Below, piece after piece: positions 1-8,704 of a stretch of DNA of 64,000 bases; position 1 is the first letter of the stretch; every line of letters starts with the position of its first letter. The position numbers were made by a program, and so were the translations under genes. Origin of the DNA: Streptomyces sp. BA2 (lineage in GTDB: Bacteria > Actinomycetota > Actinomycetes > Streptomycetales > Streptomycetaceae); contig NZ_WSRO01000002.1 of the NCBI RefSeq assembly GCF_009769735.1, positions 7,551,001-7,615,000 of the forward strand. The letters run 5' to 3'. Below the pieces are notes generated by a model, which saw only the letters and a list, made by a program, of their open reading frames with translations, was not told the DNA's origin and did no database searches.

Positions 1-1131
1 CGAGTCGACGTTCGTGCGGAGCGTGGTGGAGCCCGCCAGGTCGATCTTCTTCTTCGTCGCGCCGACGGACTTCCAGTCGGGGTAGCCCTCGTAGCCGCCG
101 GTGGAGCGTGACTTGAGCTGGACGGGCTGCTCGCCGTCGACGCCGTTCTTCTCGCCCTTGAGGTAGCGGTCGAACCAGCGCTGGGTCGAGGTCCAGGTGT
201 CGTTGGGCAGCCCGAACAGGCCGGTCAGCTCCGCGGTCGCGTGGTCGCCCGGACGGAATTCGAGGCGCTTGGGGCCCGTCAACTGCTCGTAGAACTCGGC
301 GTATTGGTTGGGCGGGAAGATCGTGTCGCCCCAGGCGTTGCCCAGCATGACGGCCGCGCCGTTCTTGTTGATCTGATCGATGTAGGTCGCGGGGGAGCGC
401 TTCTTGCCCCACGCGATCATCTCGTCCTCCTTGTCCAGGTTGGACCCGAGGAAGTCCTTGAGGGTCTGCTGGAGTTCGGGGCTCGGACGGCCCGTGAGGA
501 CACCGGCACCGCCGAGCAGCCCGGCGGCCTGGCGGTGCTGGGTACGGCCGCTGTAGATCGAGTCGATGAGGTTGCCCCAGCCGCTGAGGGCTGCCACGGC
601 CTTGATCCGCTTGTCGTGCCCCGCGGCGAGCAGGCTGATGCCCGCGCCGTACGAGACGCCGCCCATGCCGATCTTCTCGGGGTCGGCCGGGGTGTTCTCC
701 AGGGTCCAGTCGATGACCTTGGAGGCGTCGGCGATGTCCTCGGGACCGCCGGTCTCGATCTCGCCGCCGGACTGCCAGAAGCCGCGCGAGTTGTAACTGA
801 CCACGACATAGCCGGAGTCGGCGAGTTTCTGGGCCTGGGCGACGTACTCGATCTGCGGCATGGCCCAGCTGGTGGGCAGCACGATCGCCGGGTACTTCGT
901 GCCATCAGCACCCGCCTTCGCGCCCTTGGGCGTGAAGACGTTGGCCTTGAGGATCGTGCCGCCGTCGCCGGGGATGTCGACGAAGCGTACGTCCGTCGAG
1001 CTCGCCGCCTGCGGGGTCGCGGCCGGAGCCGCCTGGGCCGCCGGAGCGAGCCCGAAGGCGGCGCCGGCGACGAGAGTCGCCGACACGGCGCCCACGGTGG
1101 TCGTACGCAGAGCCTTGCGCGGTTGTCCCAC
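1..1131 (-). CDS. Secreted S15-type alpha/beta hydrolase (X-Pro dipeptidyl-peptidase/CocE-like), 3' end off window
   Basis: Exported hydrolase of the peptidase S15/CocE group, which cleaves peptide or ester bonds outside the cell. The GTG at 1131 is chosen because GAGGAGTG lies just upstream and it gives a clean signal peptide (basic MGQPRK start, hydrophobic stretch, AQAA cleavage region near residue 34). The nucleophile elbow GGVSYG places the serine at residue 160. Downstream, GNAWGDTIF and GDHATAEL look like the regions of the catalytic Asp and His. The first 377 codons are present; the C-terminus lies beyond base 1. Substrate unknown. The family call is firm; peptidase versus esterase is not decided. 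Confidence 0.85.
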   Translation of the reverse strand, partial: MGQPRKALRTTTVGAVSATLVAGAAFGLAPAAQAAPAATPQAASSTDVRFVDIPGDGGTILKANVFTPKGAKAGADGTKYPAIVLPTSWAMPQIEYVAQAQKLADSGYVVVSYNSRGFWQSGGEIETGGPEDIADASKVIDWTLENTPADPEKIGMGGVSYGAGISLLAAGHDKRIKAVAALSGWGNLIDSIYSGRTQHRQAAGLLGGAGVLTGRPSPELQQTLKDFLGSNLDKEDEMIAWGKKRSPATYIDQINKNGAAVMLGNAWGDTIFPPNQYAEFYEQLTGPKRLEFRPGDHATAELTGLFGLPNDTWTSTQRWFDRYLKGEKNGVDGEQPVQLKSRSTGGYEGYPDWKSVGATKKKIDLAGSTTLRTNVDS

Positions 1132-1279
1132 GGGTCACTCCTCACTTGTTCAAGCAAAGTGACCCGACGGTAACCTCGGGGCTTTACCGGGGGTAACCCG
1201 TCGGTAAGTTACGCCCCGGTAACGATTGTTGAGCTGCCTGCTTCCAGTGCGGCTTCCAGTTCGGCTTTCGGCTCGGCTG

Positions 1280-2479
1280 TCAGCTCAGCGCGCTCTTCGT
1301 CTGCCAGTCGGCCCAGGAGATGTTCCACTCGCCGTAGCCGTTGCCCGGATCGGGCACGCCCTTCGAGCCGCTGCCGGAGACCTCGAAGGGGTCGCCGACC
1401 TGGACCTGGCCGTAGAGCCAGGAGGCGTCGCCGTCGCTCATGCCGATGCAGCCCGAGCTGTGGTTGGTGTTGCCGAAGTACGAGGCGTTCCAGGGGGCCG
1501 CGTGCGCGTACATGCCCGACCAGGTAAGACGCATCGAGTTGTCGACCATCTTGTCGTAGGCGTCACCGAGGCCGACCGTCTCGGAGCGCATGTTGATCGT
1601 GCCCTCCTTGGCCATCAGGACGGACGTGCCGCCCCAGGACGCCTTGTCGCCGCCGGGGGTGCCCGCCGACATCGGGACGGTCTTGACGCTCTGCCCGTCG
1701 CGCACGAGCGTCGCCTGCTTGCTGTCGAGGTCGACCTTGACCTTCTGGCTCTTGCCGACCGTGAAGCCGGTCACGTAGTCGCGGACGAACCAGCCGCCGT
1801 CGGTGCCCGAGTCGATCCCGCCGAGGCGGGCGTCGAGCTTCACCTTCGTGCCGGACTCCCAGTACTCCTTGGGGCGCCAGTCGACGCGGTCCTTGCCGTC
1901 GTAGTTCTTGATCCAGCCCCAGGACCCGGTGGTGTCGTTCGAGGTCGTCACCTTCAGGTGCTTCTCGACCTCCGCCTTGTTCTTCACCGGGTGGTCGAAG
2001 ACGACCGACAGGGGCTGCGCGACGCCGACCGTGGTGTCCTTGCCGGGCGTCAGGGACAGCTTGTTCACCTGCTCAGGGGTGGCCGTCTTGAAGGAGGTCC
2101 GCGCGCTGCCGCCCTCGTCCGTCGTCGCCTCGACCTTGTACGAGGTGCCGGGTACCGCCTTGCGGTCGGAGGTCCAGGTGGTGCCGTTCGCGGCGACCTT
2201 GCCGGTGAGCTTCGCGCCCTCGGAGTCGGTGACCTTGACCTGCTTCAGCTTGCCGTCGGCCAGCGTCACCTTGACCGGGGAGCCCGCCTTGGCCTGTTTG
2301 CCCTGCAAGTTGACGGATATGTCCGGCTTGTTCGCAGCGGTGTCCGCGGACGCGGGCGTGCTGCCCGAACAGGCGGTCAGCGTGGCGGCCAGCGCCGCGA
2401 GACCCGCGGCCGTGACCGCGGCCCCGGTGTGGCGGGGGCGTATGGGGCGTCGGCGACTCGGCGAGCTCAGGGGCCTCAA
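1280..2479 (-). CDS. L,D-transpeptidase lipoprotein with Ig-like domains
   Basis: Cell-wall enzyme of the YkuD family, which makes 3-3 cross-links in peptidoglycan. A TTG start at 2479 is preferred because GGAGG lies 9 nt upstream and the resulting N-terminus (RPLSSPSRRRPIRPR, then a hydrophobic run ending LTAC) is a lipoprotein signal with lipobox Cys. The in-frame ATG at 2527 would add 16 residues. The middle contains two Ig-like/beta-sandwich modules typical of actinobacterial L,D-transpeptidases. The catalytic motif is HSSGCIGM, with Ser in place of the commoner SHGC histidine, and YAHAAPWN precedes it. The C-terminus ends in a Trp-rich segment. About 400 aa is the usual length. Confidence 0.9.
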   Translation of the reverse strand: MRPLSSPSRRRPIRPRHTGAAVTAAGLAALAATLTACSGSTPASADTAANKPDISVNLQGKQAKAGSPVKVTLADGKLKQVKVTDSEGAKLTGKVAANGTTWTSDRKAVPGTSYKVEATTDEGGSARTSFKTATPEQVNKLSLTPGKDTTVGVAQPLSVVFDHPVKNKAEVEKHLKVTTSNDTTGSWGWIKNYDGKDRVDWRPKEYWESGTKVKLDARLGGIDSGTDGGWFVRDYVTGFTVGKSQKVKVDLDSKQATLVRDGQSVKTVPMSAGTPGGDKASWGGTSVLMAKEGTINMRSETVGLGDAYDKMVDNSMRLTWSGMYAHAAPWNASYFGNTNHSSGCIGMSDGDASWLYGQVQVGDPFEVSGSGSKGVPDPGNGYGEWNISWADWQTKSALS

Positions 2480-2625
2480 GGGAACGTACCTCCGTGCGAA
2501 TGTGGAACTGCACGGTGAGAGGGCCATAGGTCCCGGTGGGTTGCCTCTTGCCCCGAATTTCCCGACTAGGTCACAGAGGCGGCGTATGAGCCGGGCGTGA
2601 CCATCGGCGCTCGGTGATCGCGTGC

Positions 2626-3384
2626 CTACTTCGCGCGATGGGAGGTGCGCGGCGGCGTGATCGCCGGCGCCGGGGCCTGGGCCGCGCGCGTGACGTCACC
2701 GACGAGCTCGACGACGTCGGGACCGTACGCCTGGGAGTTGACGACCTTCAGGAGCAGGACGAAGGTGTTGGCGCCGTGCTTGCGGGCGAGGCGCTCGTGG
2801 TGCCGGGCGAGATAGCGGGTGGCCGCCTGGTTGGTGATCGCGCGCTGGCCGCAGAAGACGAAGACGGGTCTCGCCTCCTGGCCCTGCCCCGCGGTGAGCC
2901 GCGCGAGGATCACGTACTCCGTGATGCCGCCCTCCATGCGGTACCGCTCGCTGCCGATCTGGAACGCCCCGCGGTCCGGACCCGGCTCGGGGTCGGTGTT
3001 GATACGGACGCCGGGCAGCAGGGAGTGCAAGTGCGCGGCCATGCGGCGGTTGACGGCAGGGGAGCCGACGCAGAACTCCGTGCGCTCCCCGAAGCTCTGC
3101 TGGGCGGCGTCGTGCGCGACGAGCTGGGCGTGCGCCCCGCAGTCCTTGATCAGCGCGGCCAGTTCGAGCAGGGCGAACACGTCGTGGCGTACGACGGTGA
3201 GCTCGGGGCCGCCCGCCTCGCGGTTCACCACGAGCAGCGACTCGGAATTGTCGGGCAGCCCGAAGAAGGCCTGCTTGCGGCGGAGCTTGCGCCGCCAGAG
3301 GTAGGTACGGGCGAGCCAGCCCAGCACGGCACCGAGGCCGGCCGCGATCAGGCCGAGGACGATATTGCGCACGTCTTCAGTCAT
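2626..3384 (-). CDS. Membrane-anchored protein of unknown function
   Basis: 252 aa. Residues about 7-27 form a single transmembrane anchor (IVLGLIAAGLGAVLGWLA) followed by a positive cluster (WRRKLRRK), so most of the protein should face the cytoplasm. The soluble part has no motif I recognise. It contains LVVNREAGGPELTVVRHDVFALL, a pattern VFVFCGQRAITNQAA, and reads like a nucleotide- or small-molecule-binding fold of the kind often labelled 'secreted protein' in Streptomyces. There is no Shine-Dalgarno, but TAGCAT (plus-strand 3393-3398 complement) ends 8 nt before the ATG, so the mRNA may be leaderless. Function not assigned. Confidence 0.75.
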   Translation of the reverse strand: MTEDVRNIVLGLIAAGLGAVLGWLARTYLWRRKLRRKQAFFGLPDNSESLLVVNREAGGPELTVVRHDVFALLELAALIKDCGAHAQLVAHDAAQQSFGERTEFCVGSPAVNRRMAAHLHSLLPGVRINTDPEPGPDRGAFQIGSERYRMEGGITEYVILARLTAGQGQEARPVFVFCGQRAITNQAATRYLARHHERLARKHGANTFVLLLKVVNSQAYGPDVVELVGDVTRAAQAPAPAITPPRTSHRAK

Positions 3385-3488
3385 GGGGGCGCATGCTAGC
3401 GGGCTCTAGGACCCGTGTTCGAGGCGGTCCTGACGCGGCGGGGGAAGCGAAGTTACGCTGCGCGGACGGCTGTTGACTGGAGGTACGA

Positions 3489-5312
3489 ATGCGTCGTGCT
3501 GTCGTACGGAATTTGACGCTATTGGCGGTCGGAGGGGTGTTGGTGTCGGTCGGGGCGGCCGTGCCCCCTTCGTCTCCGCGCTCGGCTGAAACGGCCTCGC
3601 CGCCCCTGTCCCCGTCCCCGGAGAAGGTCCCGGTGGCCGTCGGTTACGGCGGTGCCGTCTCCAGCGTCGACGCCGACGCGTCCGCCGCCGGGATCGAGGT
3701 CCTGAAGAAGGGCGGCAACGCGGTGGACGCGGCGGTCGCCACGGCGGCGGCCCTCGGCGTGACCGAGCCCTACTCCGCGGGCGTCGGAGGCGGCGGCTAC
3801 TTCGTCCACTACGACGCGAAGTCCCGCAAGGTGAGCACGATCGACGGCCGCGAGACGGCCCCGCGGACCGCCGACTCCAGCCTCTTCCTTGAGGACGGCA
3901 AACCGATCCCCTTCGCCGACGCCGTCACCAGCGGCCTGGGCGTGGGCACGCCCGGCACCCCCGCGACCTGGCAGTCAGCGCTCGACAAGTGGGGCAGCAA
4001 GCGGCTCGGCACGCTTCTGAAACCCGCCGAGCGGCTCGCGCGCGACGGTTTCACGGTGGACGGGACGTTCCGTTCGCAGACCGAGTCGAACCAGAAGCGG
4101 TTCGCCGACTTCCCGGCCTCGGCGAAGCTGTTCCTGCCCGGTGGGGCGCTGCCCGTGGTCGGCTCGACGTTCAAGAACCCCGATCTCGCGCGGACGTACG
4201 AGGAGCTGGGGCGCAAGGGCGTCGGGGCGATGTACCGCGGTGGCATCGGCAAAGACGTCGTACGGACCGTGAACAAGCCGCCCGTGGACCCTGCGTCGGG
4301 GAGGGTGGCCCGGCCCGGCGATCTGTCCGCGAAGGACCTGAAGGCCTACGCGGTGAAGCGGCAGGCGCCGACGAAGACCTCCTACCGGGGGCTCGACGTG
4401 TACTCGATGGCGCCCTCGTCCTCCGGCGGCACGACCGTCGGTGAGGCGCTCAACATCCTTGAGCGGACCGACCTTTCGAAGGCCTCGAAGAAGAAGTACC
4501 TGCACCGGTTCATCGAGGCGAGCCGTGTCGCCTTCGCCGACCGCGGGCGATGGGTGGGCGACCCGGCCTTCGAGGACGTACCCACGAAGGAACTGCTCTC
4601 GCAGGAGTTCGCCGACTCGCGGGAGTGTCTGATCCGCGACGACGCGGTCCTGAAGAGCCCGCTCGCGCCGGGGAACCCGCGGAACCCCGCCGCGTGCGAG
4701 TCGGGTGACAAGGCCGCACCGACCACGTACGAAGGGGAGAACACGACGCACCTCACGTCAGCCGACAAGTGGGGCAACGTCGTCGCCTACACCCTGACCA
4801 TCGAGTCGACGGGTGGCAGCGGGATCACCGTGCCGGGGCGCGGGTTCCTGCTCAACAACGAACTGACCGACTTCTCCTTCGCGCCGGCCGATCCGGCCGT
4901 GCACGACCCGAACCTGCCGGGTCCGGGCAAGCGGCCCCGGTCCTCGATCGCGCCGACGATCGTCCTTGAGAAGGGGAAGCCGGTCGTCGCCCTTGGCTCG
5001 CCGGGCGGAGCGACGATCGTCACGACCGTCCTGCAGACCCTCACGGGATTCGTCGACCGTGGCCTTCCGCTCGTCGACGCGATCGCGGCACCGCGCGCGA
5101 GTCAACGGAACGCCGCACAGACCGAGTTGGAGCCCGGCCTGTGGGGGAGCCCGCTGCGGGCCGACCTGGAGGCGATCGGGCACTCCTTCAAGCAGAACCC
5201 GGAGATCGGGGCGGCCACCGGGGTACAGCGGCTGCCCAATGGCAAGTGGCTCGCGGCGGCGGAGAAGGTGCGTCGCGGTGGCGGGTCGGCGATGGTGGTG
5301 CGGCCGGAGTGA
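3489..5312 (+). CDS. ggt: Gamma-glutamyltransferase
   Basis: Secreted, self-cleaving enzyme that hydrolyses or transfers the gamma-glutamyl group of glutathione and related peptides. GGAGGTACGA precedes the ATG. An N-terminal signal sequence is followed by a Pro/Ser-rich linker. The large-subunit region starts at GGNAVDAAVATAAALG. The autoprocessing and catalytic threonine should be Thr420 in ENTTHLTSADKWGN, which starts the small subunit. Later motifs are LNNELTDFSF, PRSSIAPTIV and GSPGGATI, all typical. 607 aa is slightly longer than the usual 570-590. A GC-rich hairpin follows immediately. Confidence 0.95.
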   Translation: MRRAVVRNLTLLAVGGVLVSVGAAVPPSSPRSAETASPPLSPSPEKVPVAVGYGGAVSSVDADASAAGIEVLKKGGNAVDAAVATAAALGVTEPYSAGVGGGGYFVHYDAKSRKVSTIDGRETAPRTADSSLFLEDGKPIPFADAVTSGLGVGTPGTPATWQSALDKWGSKRLGTLLKPAERLARDGFTVDGTFRSQTESNQKRFADFPASAKLFLPGGALPVVGSTFKNPDLARTYEELGRKGVGAMYRGGIGKDVVRTVNKPPVDPASGRVARPGDLSAKDLKAYAVKRQAPTKTSYRGLDVYSMAPSSSGGTTVGEALNILERTDLSKASKKKYLHRFIEASRVAFADRGRWVGDPAFEDVPTKELLSQEFADSRECLIRDDAVLKSPLAPGNPRNPAACESGDKAAPTTYEGENTTHLTSADKWGNVVAYTLTIESTGGSGITVPGRGFLLNNELTDFSFAPADPAVHDPNLPGPGKRPRSSIAPTIVLEKGKPVVALGSPGGATIVTTVLQTLTGFVDRGLPLVDAIAAPRASQRNAAQTELEPGLWGSPLRADLEAIGHSFKQNPEIGAATGVQRLPNGKWLAAAEKVRRGGGSAMVVRPE

Positions 5313-5318
5313 GGCAGT

Positions 5319-5348
5319 GCCGGGCGGGCTCGCGAGGGCCCGCCCGGC
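5319..5348. terminator. Bidirectional hairpin terminator between convergent genes
   Basis: Perfect 11-bp inverted repeat GCCGGGCGGGC / GCCCGCCCGGC with an 8-nt loop. It lies 6 bp after the ggt stop and just before the stop of the convergent gene. No T-tract, which is common for Streptomyces terminators. Confidence 0.75.
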
Positions 5349-5353
5349 GTGGC

Positions 5354-7210
5354 TCAGCGGGCCGCGCAGTTCTGCTCCAGCTCGTTGGCCGCCCAGCGGA
5401 TCGGCCCCTCCGGATCGTCGTGGAGGTAGCGCAACACGGGCAACGCCTCGCGTACCGCGGCAAGTTGGGCGTCGCCCCTGCCGCCGCGGGCCTGGTGCAC
5501 GTCCGCCAGGTCGGCGATCAGGAGGAGCAGCGTGCTGCGGGAGCGGTTGTCCGGGTCCGTCATGAGCTCGACCAGGAACGGGATGGCCGGGACGGCCGCG
5601 GTCGATGACGCCTCCTTGGAGACGAGGAGGCGGTAGAGGTCGTGGACCGCGTCCATGGCCGTCTTCTTGTCGTCCGACGTCACCTTGCCGATGAGCTCGG
5701 GGATCATGTGGCCGGGGCCGCGCGCGGTCCAGAGCGAGCCCCAGTCGACGCTCTCCAGGCGCAGTTGGAGATCGCGGTGCGGCCACAGCTTGGCCAGGTC
5801 GAGGCGGAGAGCGGCGGTGGACTCCGCGTCGGTGACATGCAGCGTGCCGTCCGCGTCCAGGCCGAGGAACTTGATGCCGGTGCCGAGGCGGAGGTTGGCC
5901 ACCGCGTCGGAAGCCAGGTCCCAGACGCGCACCAGGCCGTCCGCCCAGGCCGCGGCGAGCGCGGGCCCGGTGGGCAGGACCGCGGAGGCGAGTGAGGCGA
6001 CCGGGATGCTCCTGCGGGCGAACGGCGCGCGCAGCGGCTTGCGGCGGGTCGACCAGTAGCGGATCACGCCGTGCGCGTCGCCGCTCAGGACCAGACGGGC
6101 GCCGCTCGCGAGCTCCACGCAGGTCACCGAGGTCACCGGGGCGCGGTGCAGGGCGAGGGTGATGGTCTCCGGGTCCTCGTCGTCCGTCTCGCGGACGTGC
6201 ACGCGGCCTTCGCTGTCGCCCGCGACGAGCAGCGTCGGACCCTGCAGCGAGGCCACCGCCCTGAGCGTGCCCGGGGCCTCGACGAGCCCGGCCGCCGCTC
6301 CGGCCACGACAGGCGGCTGAGGGTGCTCGCGGGTCAGGACCGTCCACCGGCCACGTGGGTCGGCGTCCCCGGCGGCGAGCGCTACCGGGCCCAAGTCCTC
6401 CAGCGGCGGGGGCACTTCAGCGGGCGGGCGGATGTCCTTGTCCGTCCACTCCAGGCCCAGCGTGCGAGCGACGTCGAGCAGCGCCTCGCGGGTGCGGGCG
6501 TTGATCACGATCTTGAAGTCGGCACCGGGGCCGCGGCCGTGACGTATGACCGCGTCCGGAGCGCCGTAGGAGAGCGCGTCGGTGCCCATCCCCTGCCAGG
6601 GCAGCAGGCCCAGTTCGCGGTACGAGGACTCCAGGCGGCGTACGACCTCGGGGTCGGCGTCCACGGTGTCGCGGCCGAAGCGCAGCGTCCAGCCGTAGTG
6701 CGCGGGCATCCGCTCGAAGGCCAGCTGCATCAGGAACTCGGAGAGCGAGCGGCTCTGCTCCACCCACTCGCCGCCGATGCTCACGAAGACCCGGGGGTCG
6801 GGGAGTTCGGCCTCGGCGGCGAGATAGCCCCACTCGTGGGCGTAGTGGTACTCGGACATGAACACGCAGACGCGCGTGTCCGCCGGGTGCGTGGCCGCTA
6901 CGTGCGTGTCCGCGTCGAGCTCGGAGATCTTGGGCGGCCACTGCGTGTGGACCCAGTACAGGCGCGGGTTGAAGGCGAAGGAGTTGAGCGGGGAGTCCCA
7001 CCATTCGTTGAGCGCCTGGGGGATCGGCAGGGCCCAGTCGATGCCGTGCCTCTTGTTCTCGCCGCCCCAGCGGGAGTGGCCGGGCTCGCCGCCCGGATCC
7101 TCGTAACCCCACTCCCGCTGTACCTCTTCGAGCAACGACCAGCGGGAGCATTTCTGTTGACGCTCCAGCCGTTCGGCGAACTGTCCGTAGTCAATGATCT
7201 CGTGTGTCAC
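5354..7210 (-). CDS. SUKH-like / WD40-like / HEAT-repeat fusion protein
   Basis: 618 aa of unknown function. Residues about 50-165 look like a SUKH (SMI1/KNR4) domain: LPIPQALNEWW, then a VFMSEYHYAHEWGY segment, DPRVFV, and GEWVEQSRSLSEFLM at the end. Residues about 260-480 are WD40-like blades (SGDAHGVIRYW, AAAWADGLVRVWDLASD). Residues about 500-618 are helical HEAT-like repeats (AVPAIPFLVELMTD, VREALPVLRYLHDD). The GTG start at 7210 has no Shine-Dalgarno but TACGAT ends exactly 6 nt upstream, so a leaderless transcript is likely. SUKH domains are known from immunity proteins of polymorphic toxins and from general protein-binding roles; no toxin gene is adjacent. The domain calls are from pattern only. 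Confidence 0.7.
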   Translation of the reverse strand: MTHEIIDYGQFAERLERQQKCSRWSLLEEVQREWGYEDPGGEPGHSRWGGENKRHGIDWALPIPQALNEWWDSPLNSFAFNPRLYWVHTQWPPKISELDADTHVAATHPADTRVCVFMSEYHYAHEWGYLAAEAELPDPRVFVSIGGEWVEQSRSLSEFLMQLAFERMPAHYGWTLRFGRDTVDADPEVVRRLESSYRELGLLPWQGMGTDALSYGAPDAVIRHGRGPGADFKIVINARTREALLDVARTLGLEWTDKDIRPPAEVPPPLEDLGPVALAAGDADPRGRWTVLTREHPQPPVVAGAAAGLVEAPGTLRAVASLQGPTLLVAGDSEGRVHVRETDDEDPETITLALHRAPVTSVTCVELASGARLVLSGDAHGVIRYWSTRRKPLRAPFARRSIPVASLASAVLPTGPALAAAWADGLVRVWDLASDAVANLRLGTGIKFLGLDADGTLHVTDAESTAALRLDLAKLWPHRDLQLRLESVDWGSLWTARGPGHMIPELIGKVTSDDKKTAMDAVHDLYRLLVSKEASSTAAVPAIPFLVELMTDPDNRSRSTLLLLIADLADVHQARGGRGDAQLAAVREALPVLRYLHDDPEGPIRWAANELEQNCAAR

Positions 7211-7296
7211 CGGGGCATCGTACGAATGATCTACGTGACGGATGTCCGCACGGAGTCACAGTGCTGTGAGGATGCGAGGCCCCTCCGTCCGGAGCA

Positions 7297-8151
7297 CTAT
7301 GCGCGCCAGTGCCCCGCGTGGCCTGCGGCGAAGTCCAGGAACCGCCGGGCTTCGCGGCCCGTGATCGTCCGCACGGCGGGGTCGACCCGGTTCTCCGCGC
7401 CCCGCGAGATCCCCTCATCCATGGCGGCGAGCATGCGGGCGAAGTCCTCGGGGATCCCCGAGGCGACGAGCCGCGCACGGAACTCCGCGGCCGGGACCGG
7501 CCGATGCCGCACCTCGCGCCCCGAGGCCTCCGAGATCACCGCGGCGGCATCGCCGTAACTGAGCGTCTCCGGCCCGGTGATCACATGCGCGGCGTTGTGC
7601 GGCAGCGCGTCGAGCAGTGCGTGTACGGCGACGTCCGCGATGTCCGCCGCGTCGACGAACGCCACCCGGCCCTGCCCGGTGGCCGTGAAGATCTCCCCCG
7701 TGGCGCGGATGCTCTCGGCGTGGAGATGGCTGGAGGTGATGAAGTTCTGCATGAACCAGGACGGGCGCAACACCGCCCACTCCGGGGCCAGTTGACGCAG
7801 CGCACCGTGGACCTCGCCGACGCCGGGGTCGCCTTCCTCGATGGCGGAGGAGCTCAGGAGCACGAAGCGACGTACGCCGGAGCGCAGGGCGCGCTCCAGG
7901 AACGGCAGCATCAGGCGGGCGGGCTCGGCGTCCCCGACGGGCGGTACCAGGTAGACGGCGCCGACGCCGTCGAGCGCCGGCCCGTGGGTGGCGGGGTCGG
8001 CCCAGTCGAAGCGGACCTGCCGGGTCCCGGGGGCCGGGCGGCGGCTGCCCGCGCGGACAGGCAGGCCTCGGTCGGCGAGGGTGGCGGTGATGCGGCTGCC
8101 GGTGGTTCCGGTGCCGCCGGTGACGAGGAGGCCGGTGGGGCGCGCACTCAT
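7297..8151 (-). CDS. NmrA/NAD(P)-binding SDR-family protein
   Basis: 284 aa atypical short-chain dehydrogenase. The Rossmann motif TGGTGTTGSRI is at residues about 11-21, followed by RAGSRRPAP as a likely NADP-binding site. The usual Tyr-Lys pair is not evident; the segment LLSSSAIEEGD and RPSWFMQNF match the NmrA/ergot-alkaloid (EasG-like) subgroup, which acts as a redox sensor or quinone/iminium reductase. It overlaps the upstream NTF2-like gene by 4 bp (ATGA), so the two are translated together and share the operator at 8663-8699. Confidence 0.85.
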   Translation of the reverse strand: MSARPTGLLVTGGTGTTGSRITATLADRGLPVRAGSRRPAPGTRQVRFDWADPATHGPALDGVGAVYLVPPVGDAEPARLMLPFLERALRSGVRRFVLLSSSAIEEGDPGVGEVHGALRQLAPEWAVLRPSWFMQNFITSSHLHAESIRATGEIFTATGQGRVAFVDAADIADVAVHALLDALPHNAAHVITGPETLSYGDAAAVISEASGREVRHRPVPAAEFRARLVASGIPEDFARMLAAMDEGISRGAENRVDPAVRTITGREARRFLDFAAGHAGHWRA

Positions 8152-8645
8152 CGGGCGTCTCCCGCGAGGGTGTTTCCCACGGGGGCGTTTCCTGTGCGGG
8201 GGCCGCCCACGGGGATCTCCCCGTCAAAGGCGTCAGCCGCCAGTGCGCCGTTCCAGTAGTCGCGGAAGCGGGTGATCCGGCCCTCGTGGACGGTGACGAC
8301 CTGGATGTACGGCATGTCGAAGGGGCGCCCGGTGGCGACCGCCCTGCCGGTGCCGCGCAGCTCCACGACGATGGTCTCGGGGTCTTCGGTGCGGTGGACG
8401 GTCAGGTCCTCGAAGCTCCTCAGGTCGATGTGGTCGGGGTAGTCGGCCATGTATCCGCGCACGGCGTCACGGCCGACGAGCCGGTGCGGGGCTCCGGGGA
8501 GCGCGAAGGGGAACTCGAAGACTCCGTCCGGTGCCCAGAGGGCGACCCAGCCGTCGATGTCCTTGGCGAGCAGGAGGTCGAGGGAGTGGGTGAACACGTC
8601 GGTCGCCGACGGGTGTGCCGATGGGGCGGGGTGTGTCGTCGTCAT
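8148..8645 (-). CDS. NTF2/SnoaL-like protein
   Basis: 165 aa alpha+beta barrel protein of the SnoaL/NTF2 superfamily (DVFTHSLDLLLAKDIDGWVALWAPDGVFEFPFA, then YIQVVTVHEGRITRFRDYWN). Members are small isomerases, cyclases or ligand-binding proteins. It is the first gene of a two-gene unit with the NmrA-like gene and is divergent from a TetR regulator across a short region holding a long inverted repeat, so it is almost certainly the regulator's target. Confidence 0.82.
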   Translation of the reverse strand: MTTTHPAPSAHPSATDVFTHSLDLLLAKDIDGWVALWAPDGVFEFPFALPGAPHRLVGRDAVRGYMADYPDHIDLRSFEDLTVHRTEDPETIVVELRGTGRAVATGRPFDMPYIQVVTVHEGRITRFRDYWNGALAADAFDGEIPVGGPRTGNAPVGNTLAGDAR

Positions 8646-8662
8646 GGTGGCGACGTTAACCT

Positions 8663-8699
8663 GACCCTGGGTCCGTTTACAAGTACCGGACCTCGGGTC
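8663..8699. promoter_or_regulatory. Likely TetR operator in a divergent promoter region
   Basis: Two 13-nt arms, GACCCTGGGTCCG (8663-8675) and CGGACCTCGGGTC (8687-8699), are inverted copies with 2 mismatches, separated by 11 nt. The inner hexamers GGTCCG/CGGACC match perfectly. The left arm also contains the self-palindrome GACCCTGGGTC. The site lies between the NTF2/SDR genes and the TetR gene, overlapping the likely promoters of both, including TATGCT at 8704-8709. Confidence 0.7.
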
Positions 8700-8704
8700 G
8701 ACTT

